Below are positions 17,637 through 26,739 of a stretch of DNA of 64,000 bases, piece by piece (the first letter of the stretch is position 1; every line of letters starts with the position of its first letter). Source of the stretch: Candidatus Phytoplasma luffae (GTDB lineage: Bacteria > Bacillota_I > Bacilli_A > Acholeplasmatales > Acholeplasmataceae); contig NZ_CP054393.1 of assembly GCF_018024475.1 (NCBI RefSeq), positions 434,001 to 498,000 of the forward strand. Reading direction: 5' to 3'. A program made the translations under genes and the position numbers. The notes beneath the pieces are model-generated. The model had not been told where the DNA came from and ran no database searches. It saw only the letters and a program-made list of their open reading frames with translations.

Positions 17637-18710
17637 TTAAATTATTTCTTTTAATTCTTGTTTCTTTAATTCTTCTATTAAAGGTTCAATAATTAAATTA
17701 ATTTTTCCTTCCATAAAAAAATCTAATTTTTGTAAACTTAAATTAATACGATGGTCTGTGACTCTATTTTGAGCATAATTATAAGTTCTTATTTTTTCAC
17801 TTCTTGCCCCTGTGCCGATAAAATCTTTTTTTATTTTATTTTGTTTTTCATTTTTTTTCGATATAATTTTATCAAAAACTTTATTTTTTAACAGTTGAAA
17901 AGCTTTATCTTTGTTTTGATGTTGGCTTTTGCCTATTTGACAAGCAACACTATCTCCTGTAGGCAAATAAGTTAAACGAACTGCTGATTTAGTGGTGTTT
18001 ACTGATTGGCCGCCAGGACCGCTAGCGTTAAAAGTATCTACTCTAATATCGTTCCAATTTAAATCTAATTTTTGTTCTTCTACGTATGGCAAAACTAACA
18101 CTCTTGCTGTAGAAGTATGTATTCTTCCTTTATTTTCTGTTTCAGGAACTCTTTGAATTCTATGGATGCCTGATTCATATTTTAAAAAAGAAAAAATATT
18201 TTCGCCGTAAATAATCATTTCTACAGAAATGATACCGTTTTTTAAACTTGGGTTTAAATTGATAATATCTATTTTCCAATTTTGACTTTCAGCATATTTT
18301 GTATAAGCACGAAATAAATCTGATACAAAAAGATTAGATTCGTTCCCGCCTACCGCTCCTTTAATTTCCATTATAACACTTCTATCGTCGTTTTGGTTTT
18401 GGTTAAATAATATTGTTTTTAATTTTTCCAATTTAATTTCCATTTGAGATTCTAAATTTTTTTTTATTTCTTCTGCTAACAATAATAAATCATTTTGTTC
18501 CGATTCATTTTTATCGTTTTGTTGTATCAATATTTCTGTATTTTTTAATTCTTTTTCTAAATTAAGATATTCATCATAAATAAAAACAATTTTTTCTAAT
18601 TTATTTATTTTTTTTAAAAAATCAATATTATTAAATATTTGTTTGTTTTCTAACATTTGTTTTTGTAAATTCAAATATTTTTCTTTTATAATTTTAAGTT
18701 GTTCCAACAT
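17637..18710 (-). CDS. prfA: Peptide chain release factor 1
   Basis: Recognises UAA and UAG and releases the finished peptide. The catalytic GGQ is at residues 233-235 (GPGGQSVNTT) and the codon-recognition tripeptide PET at 189-191 (RVPETENKGRIHTS), both as in Firmicute RF1. Full length (357). A strong AAGGAG precedes the ATG. The gene lies between dnaB and tsaC; in many Firmicutes prmC, the methyltransferase that modifies the GGQ glutamine, lies next to prfA, but no room is left for it here. Confidence 0.97.
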   Translation of the reverse strand: MLEQLKIIKEKYLNLQKQMLENKQIFNNIDFLKKINKLEKIVFIYDEYLNLEKELKNTEILIQQNDKNESEQNDLLLLAEEIKKNLESQMEIKLEKLKTILFNQNQNDDRSVIMEIKGAVGGNESNLFVSDLFRAYTKYAESQNWKIDIINLNPSLKNGIISVEMIIYGENIFSFLKYESGIHRIQRVPETENKGRIHTSTARVLVLPYVEEQKLDLNWNDIRVDTFNASGPGGQSVNTTKSAVRLTYLPTGDSVACQIGKSQHQNKDKAFQLLKNKVFDKIISKKNEKQNKIKKDFIGTGARSEKIRTYNYAQNRVTDHRINLSLQKLDFFMEGKINLIIEPLIEELKKQELKEII

Positions 18711-18734
18711 ATTATAATATCTCCTTTTTAAATT

Positions 18735-20087
18735 TTAAAATAAATTAACTTCGGTAAATTTCAAACAACTTAAATCTAAATTAAATTTTCTAATTCCTAC
18801 TGCTCCCTGTCTATTTTTAGATATAATTAGTTCAGAAGTGACAATTTTATTAGTTATATCATGTTTTTTTTCTTTATCATAATAATCAGGTCGATATAAA
18901 AACATAACTATATCTGCATCTTGTTCAATACTACCAGAGTCTCTTAAATCTGATAAAATAGGTCTTTTATCTTCTCTTTTTTCCACTTCACGAGATAATT
19001 GAGATAAAGCTAAAACTGGTATTTTTAATTCTCTAGCCATTTGTTTTAAACTTTTGGAAATATCAGCTATTTCTTCTTGACGATTGTAAAAATTTCTACT
19101 ATTATGTCTATTTGATTTCCCAATTAATTGTAAATAATCAATAATAACAATATCTAATTTATTTTGATTTTTCATTTTACGACATTGTGATCTAATATCT
19201 AAAATATTAGCACTTGCAGAATCATTAAATAAAATATTTAAATTTTTTAATTCAACAGAAGAAAATTCTAATAATTTTAATTCCTCGTTATTTAATCTTC
19301 CTAATTGAATTTGTTTATGAGGGATTCCGCTTTCTGCACTTATCATTCTAGTACACAATTGTTCATTAGACATTTCTAAACTAAAAAGAACTACAAAAGC
19401 TTTATTATTTCTTCGTGAAATATTGACGGCTAAATTAGACATAAAAGTACTTTTACCCATGGAAGGGCGGGCTGCTAAAATAATAAGTTCTTCAGGTTTA
19501 AAACCTAAAGTAACATCATCTAAAGAACTAAAATCAGTACTCAAACCGATAACTTTCTTTTCTTTTTGATTATAAAATATTTTTTTTTCTAACCCTGTTA
19601 ATAATTGATTGATTTCTATAAGGTTACTAGTTTGTTTTTTTTTAGCTATTGCAAATAATTTTTCTTCAGCGTTATTTAAATAATTTTGAAAATCTATATC
19701 ATGATTACTAACGCCTTCGTTATAAATACTCGAAATAGTCATGATAACCTCTCTTCTTAAAGCGGCATCACGTACAAACTCGATATAAGTGTCTAAATGA
19801 TATATAGAAGGGATGTTTTCACTTAATTCTATCAAATACTTTTTTCCGTTTTCTATTTTATGTTTTTTTTGTTCTAAAACAGCATTAACAGAAAAATAAT
19901 CAATACTTTTGTTACTTTGATCTAAATTTTTCATCGCTTCATAAATATATTGATGTTCAAGATTAAAAAAATCTTCTGTATTTAATACTTCTACAACTGT
20001 TTTTAATTTGGAATTATCTAAAAAAATAATCCCTAAAATAGATTGTTCCGCCTCTAAATGGAAAGGTAATTTAGTATTTTGACTCAT
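18735..20087 (-). CDS. dnaB: Chromosomal replicative DNA helicase
   Basis: Host replicative helicase. The N-terminal DnaB domain (LPFHLEAEQSILG, the usual opening) is followed by the RecA-type core with Walker A ARPSMGKSTF, Walker B IVIIDYLQLIG, LSQLSREVEKR and the GSIEQDADIVMFLYR segment. Its 450 residues are the normal length. It is clearly different from the PMU helicases at 583 and 28080. It follows the GdpP-L9 gene by 18 bases, in the Firmicute order gdpP-rplI-dnaB. Confidence 0.97.
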   Translation of the reverse strand: MSQNTKLPFHLEAEQSILGIIFLDNSKLKTVVEVLNTEDFFNLEHQYIYEAMKNLDQSNKSIDYFSVNAVLEQKKHKIENGKKYLIELSENIPSIYHLDTYIEFVRDAALRREVIMTISSIYNEGVSNHDIDFQNYLNNAEEKLFAIAKKKQTSNLIEINQLLTGLEKKIFYNQKEKKVIGLSTDFSSLDDVTLGFKPEELIILAARPSMGKSTFMSNLAVNISRRNNKAFVVLFSLEMSNEQLCTRMISAESGIPHKQIQLGRLNNEELKLLEFSSVELKNLNILFNDSASANILDIRSQCRKMKNQNKLDIVIIDYLQLIGKSNRHNSRNFYNRQEEIADISKSLKQMARELKIPVLALSQLSREVEKREDKRPILSDLRDSGSIEQDADIVMFLYRPDYYDKEKKHDITNKIVTSELIISKNRQGAVGIRKFNLDLSCLKFTEVNLF

Positions 20088-20105
20088 ATTTTAACATCCG
20101 ATTTA

Positions 20106-22646
20106 TTATTTTTTTTCTAAACTTTTAACATTAACAAAAAAATAAGCATTAATTTCTTTTGTCAAAAAGACATTTACTTTATATTTTCCTAAAGAATTTA
20201 TTTCACTTTCTAAAAATAATTTTTTTTTGTCAATCATAATATTATGTTTATCATAAAATGTATCCATGATTTGTTTCAAAGTTATTTTTCCGTATATTTT
20301 TCCTTTAGGGCCGATTGTAGTCATTATATCTATTTGTTTATTATCGATATCATTTTTTAATTGTTGCATCAATAAATTATGTTTTTTTACTTTTTCTTCT
20401 TCTGATTTAATTTTTTGTTTAATTTCTTTAATATTATCATCAGTAGCCAAAAGAGCTTTTTTTTCTTTAATTAAGAAATTACCATAACCAGAATTTATTT
20501 TAATAATTTCGTTTTTATTACCTTTATTTTTTATATCTTCTAACAAAATAATTTTCATATTTTTTAAACTCTCTTTATATTCTAAATATAATATATTCTT
20601 TAATGTATCGATGGCACCTTCTAAATCATTGCTTTCGATTTGAGTAGCTGCACTATTTATATGACCGCCACCACCCATTTGTTCCATAATAACTTGAACA
20701 TTTATTCGATCATAAGAGCGAGCGCTTATACCTATTCGACCATCTTTCAATCTAGCAATAGTAAAAGCAGCGTCAATATTTTGTATATTTAAAACATTTT
20801 CCGAAACTTTAGCTAAAAAACTTCTGTTATCACAAATATCATTTTTTTTAATAATAGCGATCTTATTCATATAAATTTCCATTTCAGAAATCAATTTATT
20901 CATTTCTAAAATTTGATTTAATTCTGTTCTTAACCAAAATTTAATTTTAGAGATTTCAGCTCCTAAAGAAATTAATTTAGAGGCGATTTCTAAAGTTCTT
21001 GGACTTGTGCGATAAGTGAAATAATTAGTATCTATTATTAAACCGCCATAAATAACACTTGTTTCTAAAGAGGTGAATTTTATATTATATTTTAAAAAAC
21101 TAATAATTTCCATTAAAATTTCTACAGTAGAAGAAGCATAAGGATCGACATAAGAAAAAATACTATTAATTACTTTTTCATTCGCTCTATGATGATCTAA
21201 AATAATAATTTGAGAAGTTAATTTTAATAATTCTGGGCTACTAACAATATTTTCATTTTGAGTGTCTACAATTACTAAAAGAGACTTTTCATCGATCATT
21301 TTTAAAGCTTGTTTGGTAGTGATAATTTGTTTAGCTAATTTTTTTTCTTCTGTAATCAAATCTTGATAAATTAATTTAAAATTAAAATCATTTTTTTCTT
21401 CATCAATAATTAAATAATGTTGTTTGTTTTTAATAATGTTTGAGGCTATTTTATAAAAAGCAATCATAGAACCTAACGAATCTAAATCCAGATTTATATG
21501 CCCCATTATAAAACAATTATCATGTTTATGTAAAATTTCTTCAATCATTTCTGAATTAACTCTAGCTGATATTTTAGATTCGTATTCTAAAAAATTAGTA
21601 TTTGTGGCACCGAAATATTGAATTTTTTGATTTTCTATATTAACAACTGCTTGGTCGCCGCCCCTTTTTTTAGCTAATTCTAAAGCGTTTTGAGCATAAT
21701 TCGATAAGCTGTTATAAGATAAATTATAACAAGCTGCCCCAATAGAAAGTGTTATTTTTAATTTATATTTTTTAGATATAAGTCGAATTGTCTCTAAAAT
21801 ATCAAATTTATTAACTATAATATTCATCAATTTATCATAGTTTAACAAAATCAAAAATTTATCATCTGATAATTGTTTTAAATAACTATCATAAATATCA
21901 AAAAAATCAGATAAAGCACTTAAATATTCGACTTTTATTTGTGATTGTTCAGAAATATCAAGATTTTTTAAAGAATTTTCTAAATTATCCAAAGATACAA
22001 AGATTAATGTAGGTGTTTTATTTTTATATAGTTTTTTTATATATTCTCTTTCAGTTGTGTCAAATAAATAAAAAACATTAATTTCTTTATTATAAAAACA
22101 ATCGAAAGTTGCTTTTTCTGTATATAAAATAGTTTTATTTTCCGAAGAATTTAATAAATTACTCAATGTTTCATTAACTTTATATAAGGGAGTGTTTAAG
22201 GTAGGTTTATTTAAAATAACATCGGCGTAATTATTAATCCATTGGATTTTATGTTCGGTGTTATCAATCAAAACAATACCGATAGGCAAATCATTAAAAA
22301 CTTCTTCTCCTACCTGATTAACAGAATAAGAAAGATTAGTCCATAAATTAAGACGTTCATTTATTTTTTTAATTTCAAAAAAATGACGAACATTATAATA
22401 TATACAAATAAAAATCAAAATAAAAATTATCTTACCGAAAAAACTTAAAAATAACAATAAAATAGTATTTTTAATTTCTGAAAATAATGATTGATTGTAT
22501 ATTAATTCTATTATTCTAGGAAAATCACTAATTATAATATGTATAGCTAAAATTATCCAAAAAAATATTAATATAATTTTTCTATAATAAAAAAATTTTT
22601 TTATAATTTTTTTATACATAATTGAATTAAAAAACTCTCTTCTCAT
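20106..22646 (-). CDS. GdpP-type cyclic-di-AMP phosphodiesterase fused to ribosomal protein L9
   Basis: Two proteins in one frame. Residues 1-690 are GdpP: two hydrophobic regions (about 22-40 and 59-84), a PAS-like part, a degenerate GGDEF domain ending GGDQAVV (about 330), the DHH domain with GHINLDLDS (382-390) and DHHRAN (484-489), and DHHA1 with GGGGHINSA (658-666). Residues 697-846 are a complete L9: MKIILLEDI, then a GYGNFLI segment, long helix and C-terminal domain. There is no stop between them. The L9 methionine codon (20556-20558) follows AAAGAGAG by a few bases, so separate internal initiation is possible. In related Firmicutes gdpP and rplI are adjacent separate genes, so the fusion arose by loss of a stop. 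The first methionine (22646) lacks a clear ribosome site; 22619 is an alternative. Confidence 0.93.
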   Translation of the reverse strand: MRREFFNSIMYKKIIKKFFYYRKIILIFFWIILAIHIIISDFPRIIELIYNQSLFSEIKNTILLLFLSFFGKIIFILIFICIYYNVRHFFEIKKINERLNLWTNLSYSVNQVGEEVFNDLPIGIVLIDNTEHKIQWINNYADVILNKPTLNTPLYKVNETLSNLLNSSENKTILYTEKATFDCFYNKEINVFYLFDTTEREYIKKLYKNKTPTLIFVSLDNLENSLKNLDISEQSQIKVEYLSALSDFFDIYDSYLKQLSDDKFLILLNYDKLMNIIVNKFDILETIRLISKKYKLKITLSIGAACYNLSYNSLSNYAQNALELAKKRGGDQAVVNIENQKIQYFGATNTNFLEYESKISARVNSEMIEEILHKHDNCFIMGHINLDLDSLGSMIAFYKIASNIIKNKQHYLIIDEEKNDFNFKLIYQDLITEEKKLAKQIITTKQALKMIDEKSLLVIVDTQNENIVSSPELLKLTSQIIILDHHRANEKVINSIFSYVDPYASSTVEILMEIISFLKYNIKFTSLETSVIYGGLIIDTNYFTYRTSPRTLEIASKLISLGAEISKIKFWLRTELNQILEMNKLISEMEIYMNKIAIIKKNDICDNRSFLAKVSENVLNIQNIDAAFTIARLKDGRIGISARSYDRINVQVIMEQMGGGGHINSAATQIESNDLEGAIDTLKNILYLEYKESLKNMKIILLEDIKNKGNKNEIIKINSGYGNFLIKEKKALLATDDNIKEIKQKIKSEEEKVKKHNLLMQQLKNDIDNKQIDIMTTIGPKGKIYGKITLKQIMDTFYDKHNIMIDKKKLFLESEINSLGKYKVNVFLTKEINAYFFVNVKSLEKK

Positions 22647-22685
22647 AATGATATATTTTAGATAAAAAAATATAAAAAAAATAAT

Positions 22686-22735
22686 AAAAAAAGCTAATGC
22701 GATATTATATATAAAATATTCAATAGCTTTTTATA
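22686..22735 (-). terminator. Terminator of the rpsF-ssb-rpsR operon
   Basis: On the minus strand AAAAAGCTATTGAATATT pairs with the segment ending in TAGCTTTTTTT; the long stem is imperfect in the middle. It lies a few bases after the rpsR stop. Confidence 0.65.
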
Positions 22736-22739
22736 TTAA

Positions 22740-22973
22740 TTAATTAACAATAAAAGGGATTAAGGCCATATGACGTGCTCTTTTAATAGCTTGCGATAAA
22801 CGTCTTTGCATTTTTGCAGAAGTGTTGGTTACTCTACTTGGTAAAATTTTCCCTCTATTAGTAATAAATTTATTCAATAATTCTACGTCTTTAAAATCGA
22901 TTTTAGTTATTTTGTTTTGAATAAAATAACATACTTTGCGACGTTTTTTAAAATATTTTTTATTTTTTTGCAT
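22740..22973 (-). CDS. rpsR: 30S ribosomal protein S18
   Basis: Small-subunit protein that pairs with S6. The family pattern is complete: KKVCYF-like start ([12 protein letters not shown]), [34 protein letters not shown] and [13 protein letters not shown]. 77 residues. Third gene of the classical rpsF-ssb-rpsR operon, 37 bases after ssb. Confidence 0.97.
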   Translation of the reverse strand: MQKNKKYFKKRRKVCYFIQNKITKIDFKDVELLNKFITNRGKILPSRVTNTSAKMQRRLSQAIKRARHMALIPFIVN

Positions 22974-23010
22974 TTTTTTATTCCTATTAATTTAAATGTT
23001 TTATAAAAAA

Positions 23011-23469
23011 TTAAAAAGGCAAGTCTTCGTTATTATCAATAATTAATTTTTTGTCGTTTGAAGAATGTTCATTATTTTGATGTGAGTAATTCTTATCTTC
23101 GGTTTTTTTATATTCATCATCGTAATAATTTGATTGATTACTATCTCTTTTATTTTTAGATTCTAAAAATTGAATATTATCACAATGAACATCTACAAAA
23201 AATTGTTTTTGATTATTAACTTCAGAAGTTGTAACTCTGATGCTTCCTTCGATACCTAACATAGTTCCTTTAGAAATGTATTTAGCTAAATTTTCCGCTT
23301 GTTTGTTCCAAACAGAACAACGAATAAAATCAACTTCTTTTATACCTGAAGAATTAACATAATTTCTGTTAACAGCTAAAACAAATTTAACTAAAGGAAT
23401 ATCAACATTAACAAAACGTAATTCAGGATCTTTTGTTATTCTACCTACTAAAATAACTTTATTAATCAT
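23011..23469 (-). CDS. ssb: Single-stranded DNA-binding protein (chromosomal)
   Basis: Binds and protects single-stranded DNA at replication forks. OB-fold core of about 110 residues (MINKVILVGRITKDPELR, VDFIRCSVWNKQAENLAKYI), a polar Asn/Asp-rich linker and the acidic C-terminal tip EDLPF, which recruits partner proteins. The start overlaps the rpsF stop as ATGA, so the two are coupled. The PMU SSB (40975-41298) is shorter and lacks this tip. Confidence 0.97.
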   Translation of the reverse strand: MINKVILVGRITKDPELRFVNVDIPLVKFVLAVNRNYVNSSGIKEVDFIRCSVWNKQAENLAKYISKGTMLGIEGSIRVTTSEVNNQKQFFVDVHCDNIQFLESKNKRDSNQSNYYDDEYKKTEDKNYSHQNNEHSSNDKKLIIDNNEDLPF

Positions 23470-23762
23470 AACTCTTTATTATCTTCTTTTTTTAATACAA
23501 TATAACGAATGATTTCTTCTGTAATATTCACTATTCTATTAAATTCTTTGATCATTTCATTATCAGCTTGAACTAAAAAATTAATATAAAAACCCTGAGT
23601 AAATTTTTTTATACTATAAGCTAATGTTTTTAATTCTGGTTTTTTATATTCTAATATTTTTCCTTCTTTATCAAAAATATTATTAATATTCTTTTCGATA
23701 TTATTTACTTGTTTTTCATCTAAATTAGGACTTAAAATATACATAATTTCATATGTTTTCAT
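23466..23762 (-). CDS. rpsF: 30S ribosomal protein S6
   Basis: Small-subunit protein. MKTYEIMYILSPNLDEKQV, the middle LAYSIKKFTQGFYINFLVQA and the end ITEEIIRYIVLKKE are all S6 features; 98 residues is the usual length. AAAAGGAG precedes the ATG. First gene of the rpsF-ssb-rpsR operon; the stop codon TGA overlaps the ssb start. Confidence 0.96.
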   Translation of the reverse strand: MKTYEIMYILSPNLDEKQVNNIEKNINNIFDKEGKILEYKKPELKTLAYSIKKFTQGFYINFLVQADNEMIKEFNRIVNITEEIIRYIVLKKEDNKEL

Positions 23763-24130
23763 TTTTTTTATAAAATTCTCCTTTTGGACTTTTGTTCTTA
23801 TTTATGAAAATTATTTTTTTAATAAGAAAAGGAAATTTAATATTCTATTAATATTCATTAATTTTAATTAAATTAGATTCCATTTTATTATACTCATTTT
23901 TGCAAATTTAATTATAAATTTTTATTTATTAAAATAAATTATATCAGAAATAATAATTATTCATCGAAATAAAAAAATACACAATAGTATATTTTAATTT
24001 TATCAAATAATTATTAAAAATTCAAATGTTTTTAAACGTTATATTTAGTATTTTTTTCTATTTCAGTAATTGGTTTTCTTTTTTTTATTAACAAATTTAT
24101 CTTTAATTTTTTTTAAAAATTTTTTTAGTT
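23763..24130. other. Upstream region of the rpsF operon
   Basis: There is no gene in it. It should hold the rpsF promoter; candidate -10 boxes are too many in this composition to choose. I looked for the S6:S18 autoregulatory leader and do not see it clearly. Confidence 0.45.
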
Positions 24131-24162
24131 AAAAAGAAAAAGACTCATCCGAATGAGTCTTG
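24131..24162 (-). terminator. Terminator between the PMU and rpsF
   Basis: AAGACTCAT and ATGAGTCTT form a perfect 9-bp stem with a four-base loop; on the minus strand it is followed by TTTTCTTTTT. It would stop transcription coming out of tra5 before the rpsF operon. Confidence 0.8.
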
Positions 24163-24264
24163 GGTTGAAAATATTTTTTTAAATTAATTAATAATGATAA
24201 AAATTAAAATATTATAATTTGGAAAATTTTAAATTATAATATTTTAAAATATAAATTTATAATG

Positions 24265-24555
24265 TGCGCTGTTCCATTTTTTTGGACATATTTTAATTTT
24301 AAAATTGTTCTTTAAAACTTAAAATTAAGTAGATAATTTCATATCTTTTCAAACTAACAAAGTTGTTTTTAATTAAATTAAAAAGTGTCTAAAGTTTTTT
24401 AATAATTTGCTAGTTTCAAAAGATATTTTTTTCAATATTTTACCCTTCCATATATATAGTTAGGTAAAAAAAGTTAAAAAGGTGTCTACAAAATAAAAAG
24501 AAAATAATCTTTTATATAATTTTAATATTTTTCTTAAAAAAAGGGTGCAGAAAAG
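24265..24555. repeat. PMU terminal region, right copy
   Basis: Inverted counterpart of 5600-5890. It includes TTTCATATCTTTTC (24337-24350) and AAAAAGTGTCTAAAGTTT (24380-24397); the latter recurs in the same orientation near the other end of the PMU at 42033-42050. Confidence 0.65.
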
Positions 24556-24603
24556 TAACCTTTTTTATAAGGTTATATTATTTATGTAAATTTAACTAAT
24601 AAT

Positions 24604-25548
24604 TTATCTAAGAGTTTGAAAATATTGTAAAGGGGATAAATTATTTAATTTAGTTAAAAGCCATTTATGATTCCAAAAAGAAGGAAATTGATTAATTATT
24701 TTTGTGATTTTTGGAATTGTTTTTTGAAATAAAAAAGGATGACGATGATATAAAATACTTTTCATTTGGCCGAACAGATTTTCAATTACTGCGTTATCAC
24801 GTGGAGTGGCTTTGCGGGACATGCTGATTAAAAAACCTTTTTTAGTTAGGATTTGTTGAACTTTTAGAGATTGATAAACTGAACCTTGATCAGAATGAAT
24901 AATACAAGGTTTTTTTAATTTAGGTAATTTTTGGATTGTTTTTAATACTAAATCTTTATTTTGACAATTAGAAGTATGTGAAGCGATAATTTGATTATTA
25001 AAAGAATCTATAACACAAGAAAAATATAAAAAACCTTGAGGAGTTTTAAAATAAGTAATATCAGTGAATAGTTTTTGTAGGGGTCGAGATGAAATAAATT
25101 CTTGATTGATTAAGTTAGGTACTATTTTAATTTTATTTTGTAAATTATTTTTATAATGATGTTTATTTTTTTTAATTCTTAACCGACAAAAAATATTTTT
25201 TTCTTTCATAATGAGATAAACTTTTTTCTTAGTAATTGATTCATTGAAAGTTTTTTGGTATAAAACAGTAATTTTATGATGACCGAAAAAATATTCATGA
25301 TTACAACATAAAGCTTCGATTCTTTTTTGTTGCAAAAGGTATTTTTCTTGTTTTAATTTTAATTGTTCTTTAATTTTTAACCAGTAATAATAAGTACTTC
25401 TTTTGATTTGGATAGTTTTTAAAATGGTAGTAAGATTTAAGTTATTTTTAAATTTTTTAACCAAATTAAAAACTATTTTTTTATCAATTTTAGTTATTTT
25501 TTCAATCATTTTTTGCAATAATTTGAATTTTTGTTTTAATTTTTTCAT
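24604..25548 (-). CDS. tra5: IS3-family (IS150-type) transposase Tra5
   Basis: Same protein as at 4607-5551, with the complete D163, D220, E256 triad. It is the last gene of the minus-strand PMU and points outwards to the rpsF operon, from which the terminator at 24131 separates it. It has its own candidate promoter at 25591-25619, so it may be expressed independently of the replication operon. Confidence 0.93.
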   Translation of the reverse strand: MKKLKQKFKLLQKMIEKITKIDKKIVFNLVKKFKNNLNLTTILKTIQIKRSTYYYWLKIKEQLKLKQEKYLLQQKRIEALCCNHEYFFGHHKITVLYQKTFNESITKKKVYLIMKEKNIFCRLRIKKNKHHYKNNLQNKIKIVPNLINQEFISSRPLQKLFTDITYFKTPQGFLYFSCVIDSFNNQIIASHTSNCQNKDLVLKTIQKLPKLKKPCIIHSDQGSVYQSLKVQQILTKKGFLISMSRKATPRDNAVIENLFGQMKSILYHRHPFLFQKTIPKITKIINQFPSFWNHKWLLTKLNNLSPLQYFQTLR

Positions 25549-25590
25549 TATTAAACACTATTTACCTTATTTTTTTTGATTATATTAATA

Positions 25591-25619
25591 ATTATAATTC
25601 AAAAAGGTTTTTAAATCAA
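25591..25619 (-). promoter_or_regulatory. Candidate sigma-70 promoter of tra5
   Basis: Minus-strand TTGATT and TATAAT with 17-base spacing, same as 4536-4564 in the left copy. Confidence 0.6.
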
Positions 25620-25649
25620 AAAAATACCATTAATTTGTTTTATTTTTTA

Positions 25650-25952
25650 GTTTTGCGCTGATGAAATTGGTAAGGTTTGAAAAAAAAGGGGGGCAGCGTA
25701 ATGGGGGGATTCTTTATTATTTTTCTTTTTATTATGTATTCTTTTTATTTTTGTTAGCGCTCCAGCGCTTATATTATTTGATTTATATTTTTATAAACAA
25801 TCTTTTTCCAATGGAAAGGGTTTTAAAAAAGAGATGTTATTTATATCGATAATTAATAATGATTTAAAAAAAAGATATATCGACAATATCAAATATCGAA
25901 TATCATTATCATTATCGATATAAAATATCAAATATCACTTGTTATAAAAGCT
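25650..25952. other. AT-rich dyad region of the right PMU copy
   Basis: Counterpart of 4203-4505: TCGATAT/GATATT dyads at about 25839-25938 and AGCGCT palindromes at about 25755-25770. The 63-codon + strand frame (25661-25852) begins with a polar head and has one hydrophobic stretch, but has no good ribosome site; I do not call it a gene. Confidence 0.5.
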
Positions 25953-25985
25953 AGTTTTTAACAGGTAAATTGAGAGACGAAAACT

Positions 25986-26073
25986 GTTATAAAACTGTTA
26001 GTAAAGTGTTATAAAACTGTTAGTAAAATGTTATAAAACTGTTAGTAAAGTGTTATAAAATTGTTAGTTAAAT
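25986..26073 (-). repeat. 22-bp tandem repeats after the PMU replication operon
   Basis: Four units on the + strand as written: GTTATAAAACTGTTAGTAAAGT at 25986-26007, then 26008-26029, 26030-26051 and a more diverged one at 26052-26073 that overlaps the stop codon of the 211-residue gene. The other PMU copy has 11-bp units here; one 22-bp unit equals two of those in length and resembles ACTGACAC/ATGACAC with ACTAACAG/ATAACAC substitutions. Confidence 0.93.
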
Positions 26074-26703
26074 AATTTGTTTTGTTTTAGATATATATTT
26101 ATACATAGGATGGAGTTTTTTAACTCTATAACCTCGTTTATCTTTGGTAATAAAGAATTTAATGTGTTTTAAATCTTCTAAGCGATAATAAATAATATTT
26201 AAACCTTTTTTATAATTGCTTTTTAAAGGTTTATCATATTTATCTTTTTTATGATTATCTAATTTAAATAATTTTAAAGTATCTAATTTATTGATATTGA
26301 TTTTGCTCATTAATTCTTTTATTTGGTTTTTGGTTTCATTTTTATAATTGATTTGGAAAATATTAAATTGATGTTTAAGGGTATTATTTTGAGTTTTAAG
26401 AGGGGTTGAAGGGTTAAGTAATAATTTTGTATTGTCATCTACTTTTATGGCTTTAATTATGTCTATTTTGTATTTTTTAATTTCTTCTAAGATTTTTGGA
26501 TCTATAAATAAAGTTTGATTTTTAGGGCGATAATTAGCTTCTTGGTAGGTATTTTTCTTTTTGGAATGATTAATAATGGTGAGGTTAATTAAATCTTCTT
26601 TTAAAGTTTTCAAAAAGTGTTTGATTTGTTCTAAATCAGTGGGAGTATTTTGTTTATTAATTTCACCTCCGATTCTAATTTCTTGATTGGTATTGTTTTG
26701 CAT
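26068..26703 (-). CDS. PMU conserved hypothetical protein (right version)
   Basis: Same 211-residue protein as at 3441-4076 except near the C-terminus, where GYRVKKLHPMYKY replaces GYRIRKLHPKYKY. At DNA level about a third of the bases in this 33-base segment differ, while everything upstream is the same, so one of the two copies has received this end by recombination. The change begins at base 26131, and the coding end runs into the 22-bp repeats. AAAGGAG precedes the ATG. Function unknown. Confidence 0.8.
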   Translation of the reverse strand: MQNNTNQEIRIGGEINKQNTPTDLEQIKHFLKTLKEDLINLTIINHSKKKNTYQEANYRPKNQTLFIDPKILEEIKKYKIDIIKAIKVDDNTKLLLNPSTPLKTQNNTLKHQFNIFQINYKNETKNQIKELMSKININKLDTLKLFKLDNHKKDKYDKPLKSNYKKGLNIIYYRLEDLKHIKFFITKDKRGYRVKKLHPMYKYISKTKQII

Positions 26704-26739
26704 TATTTTATTTCTCCTTTTTTTAAATTAATTAATAAA

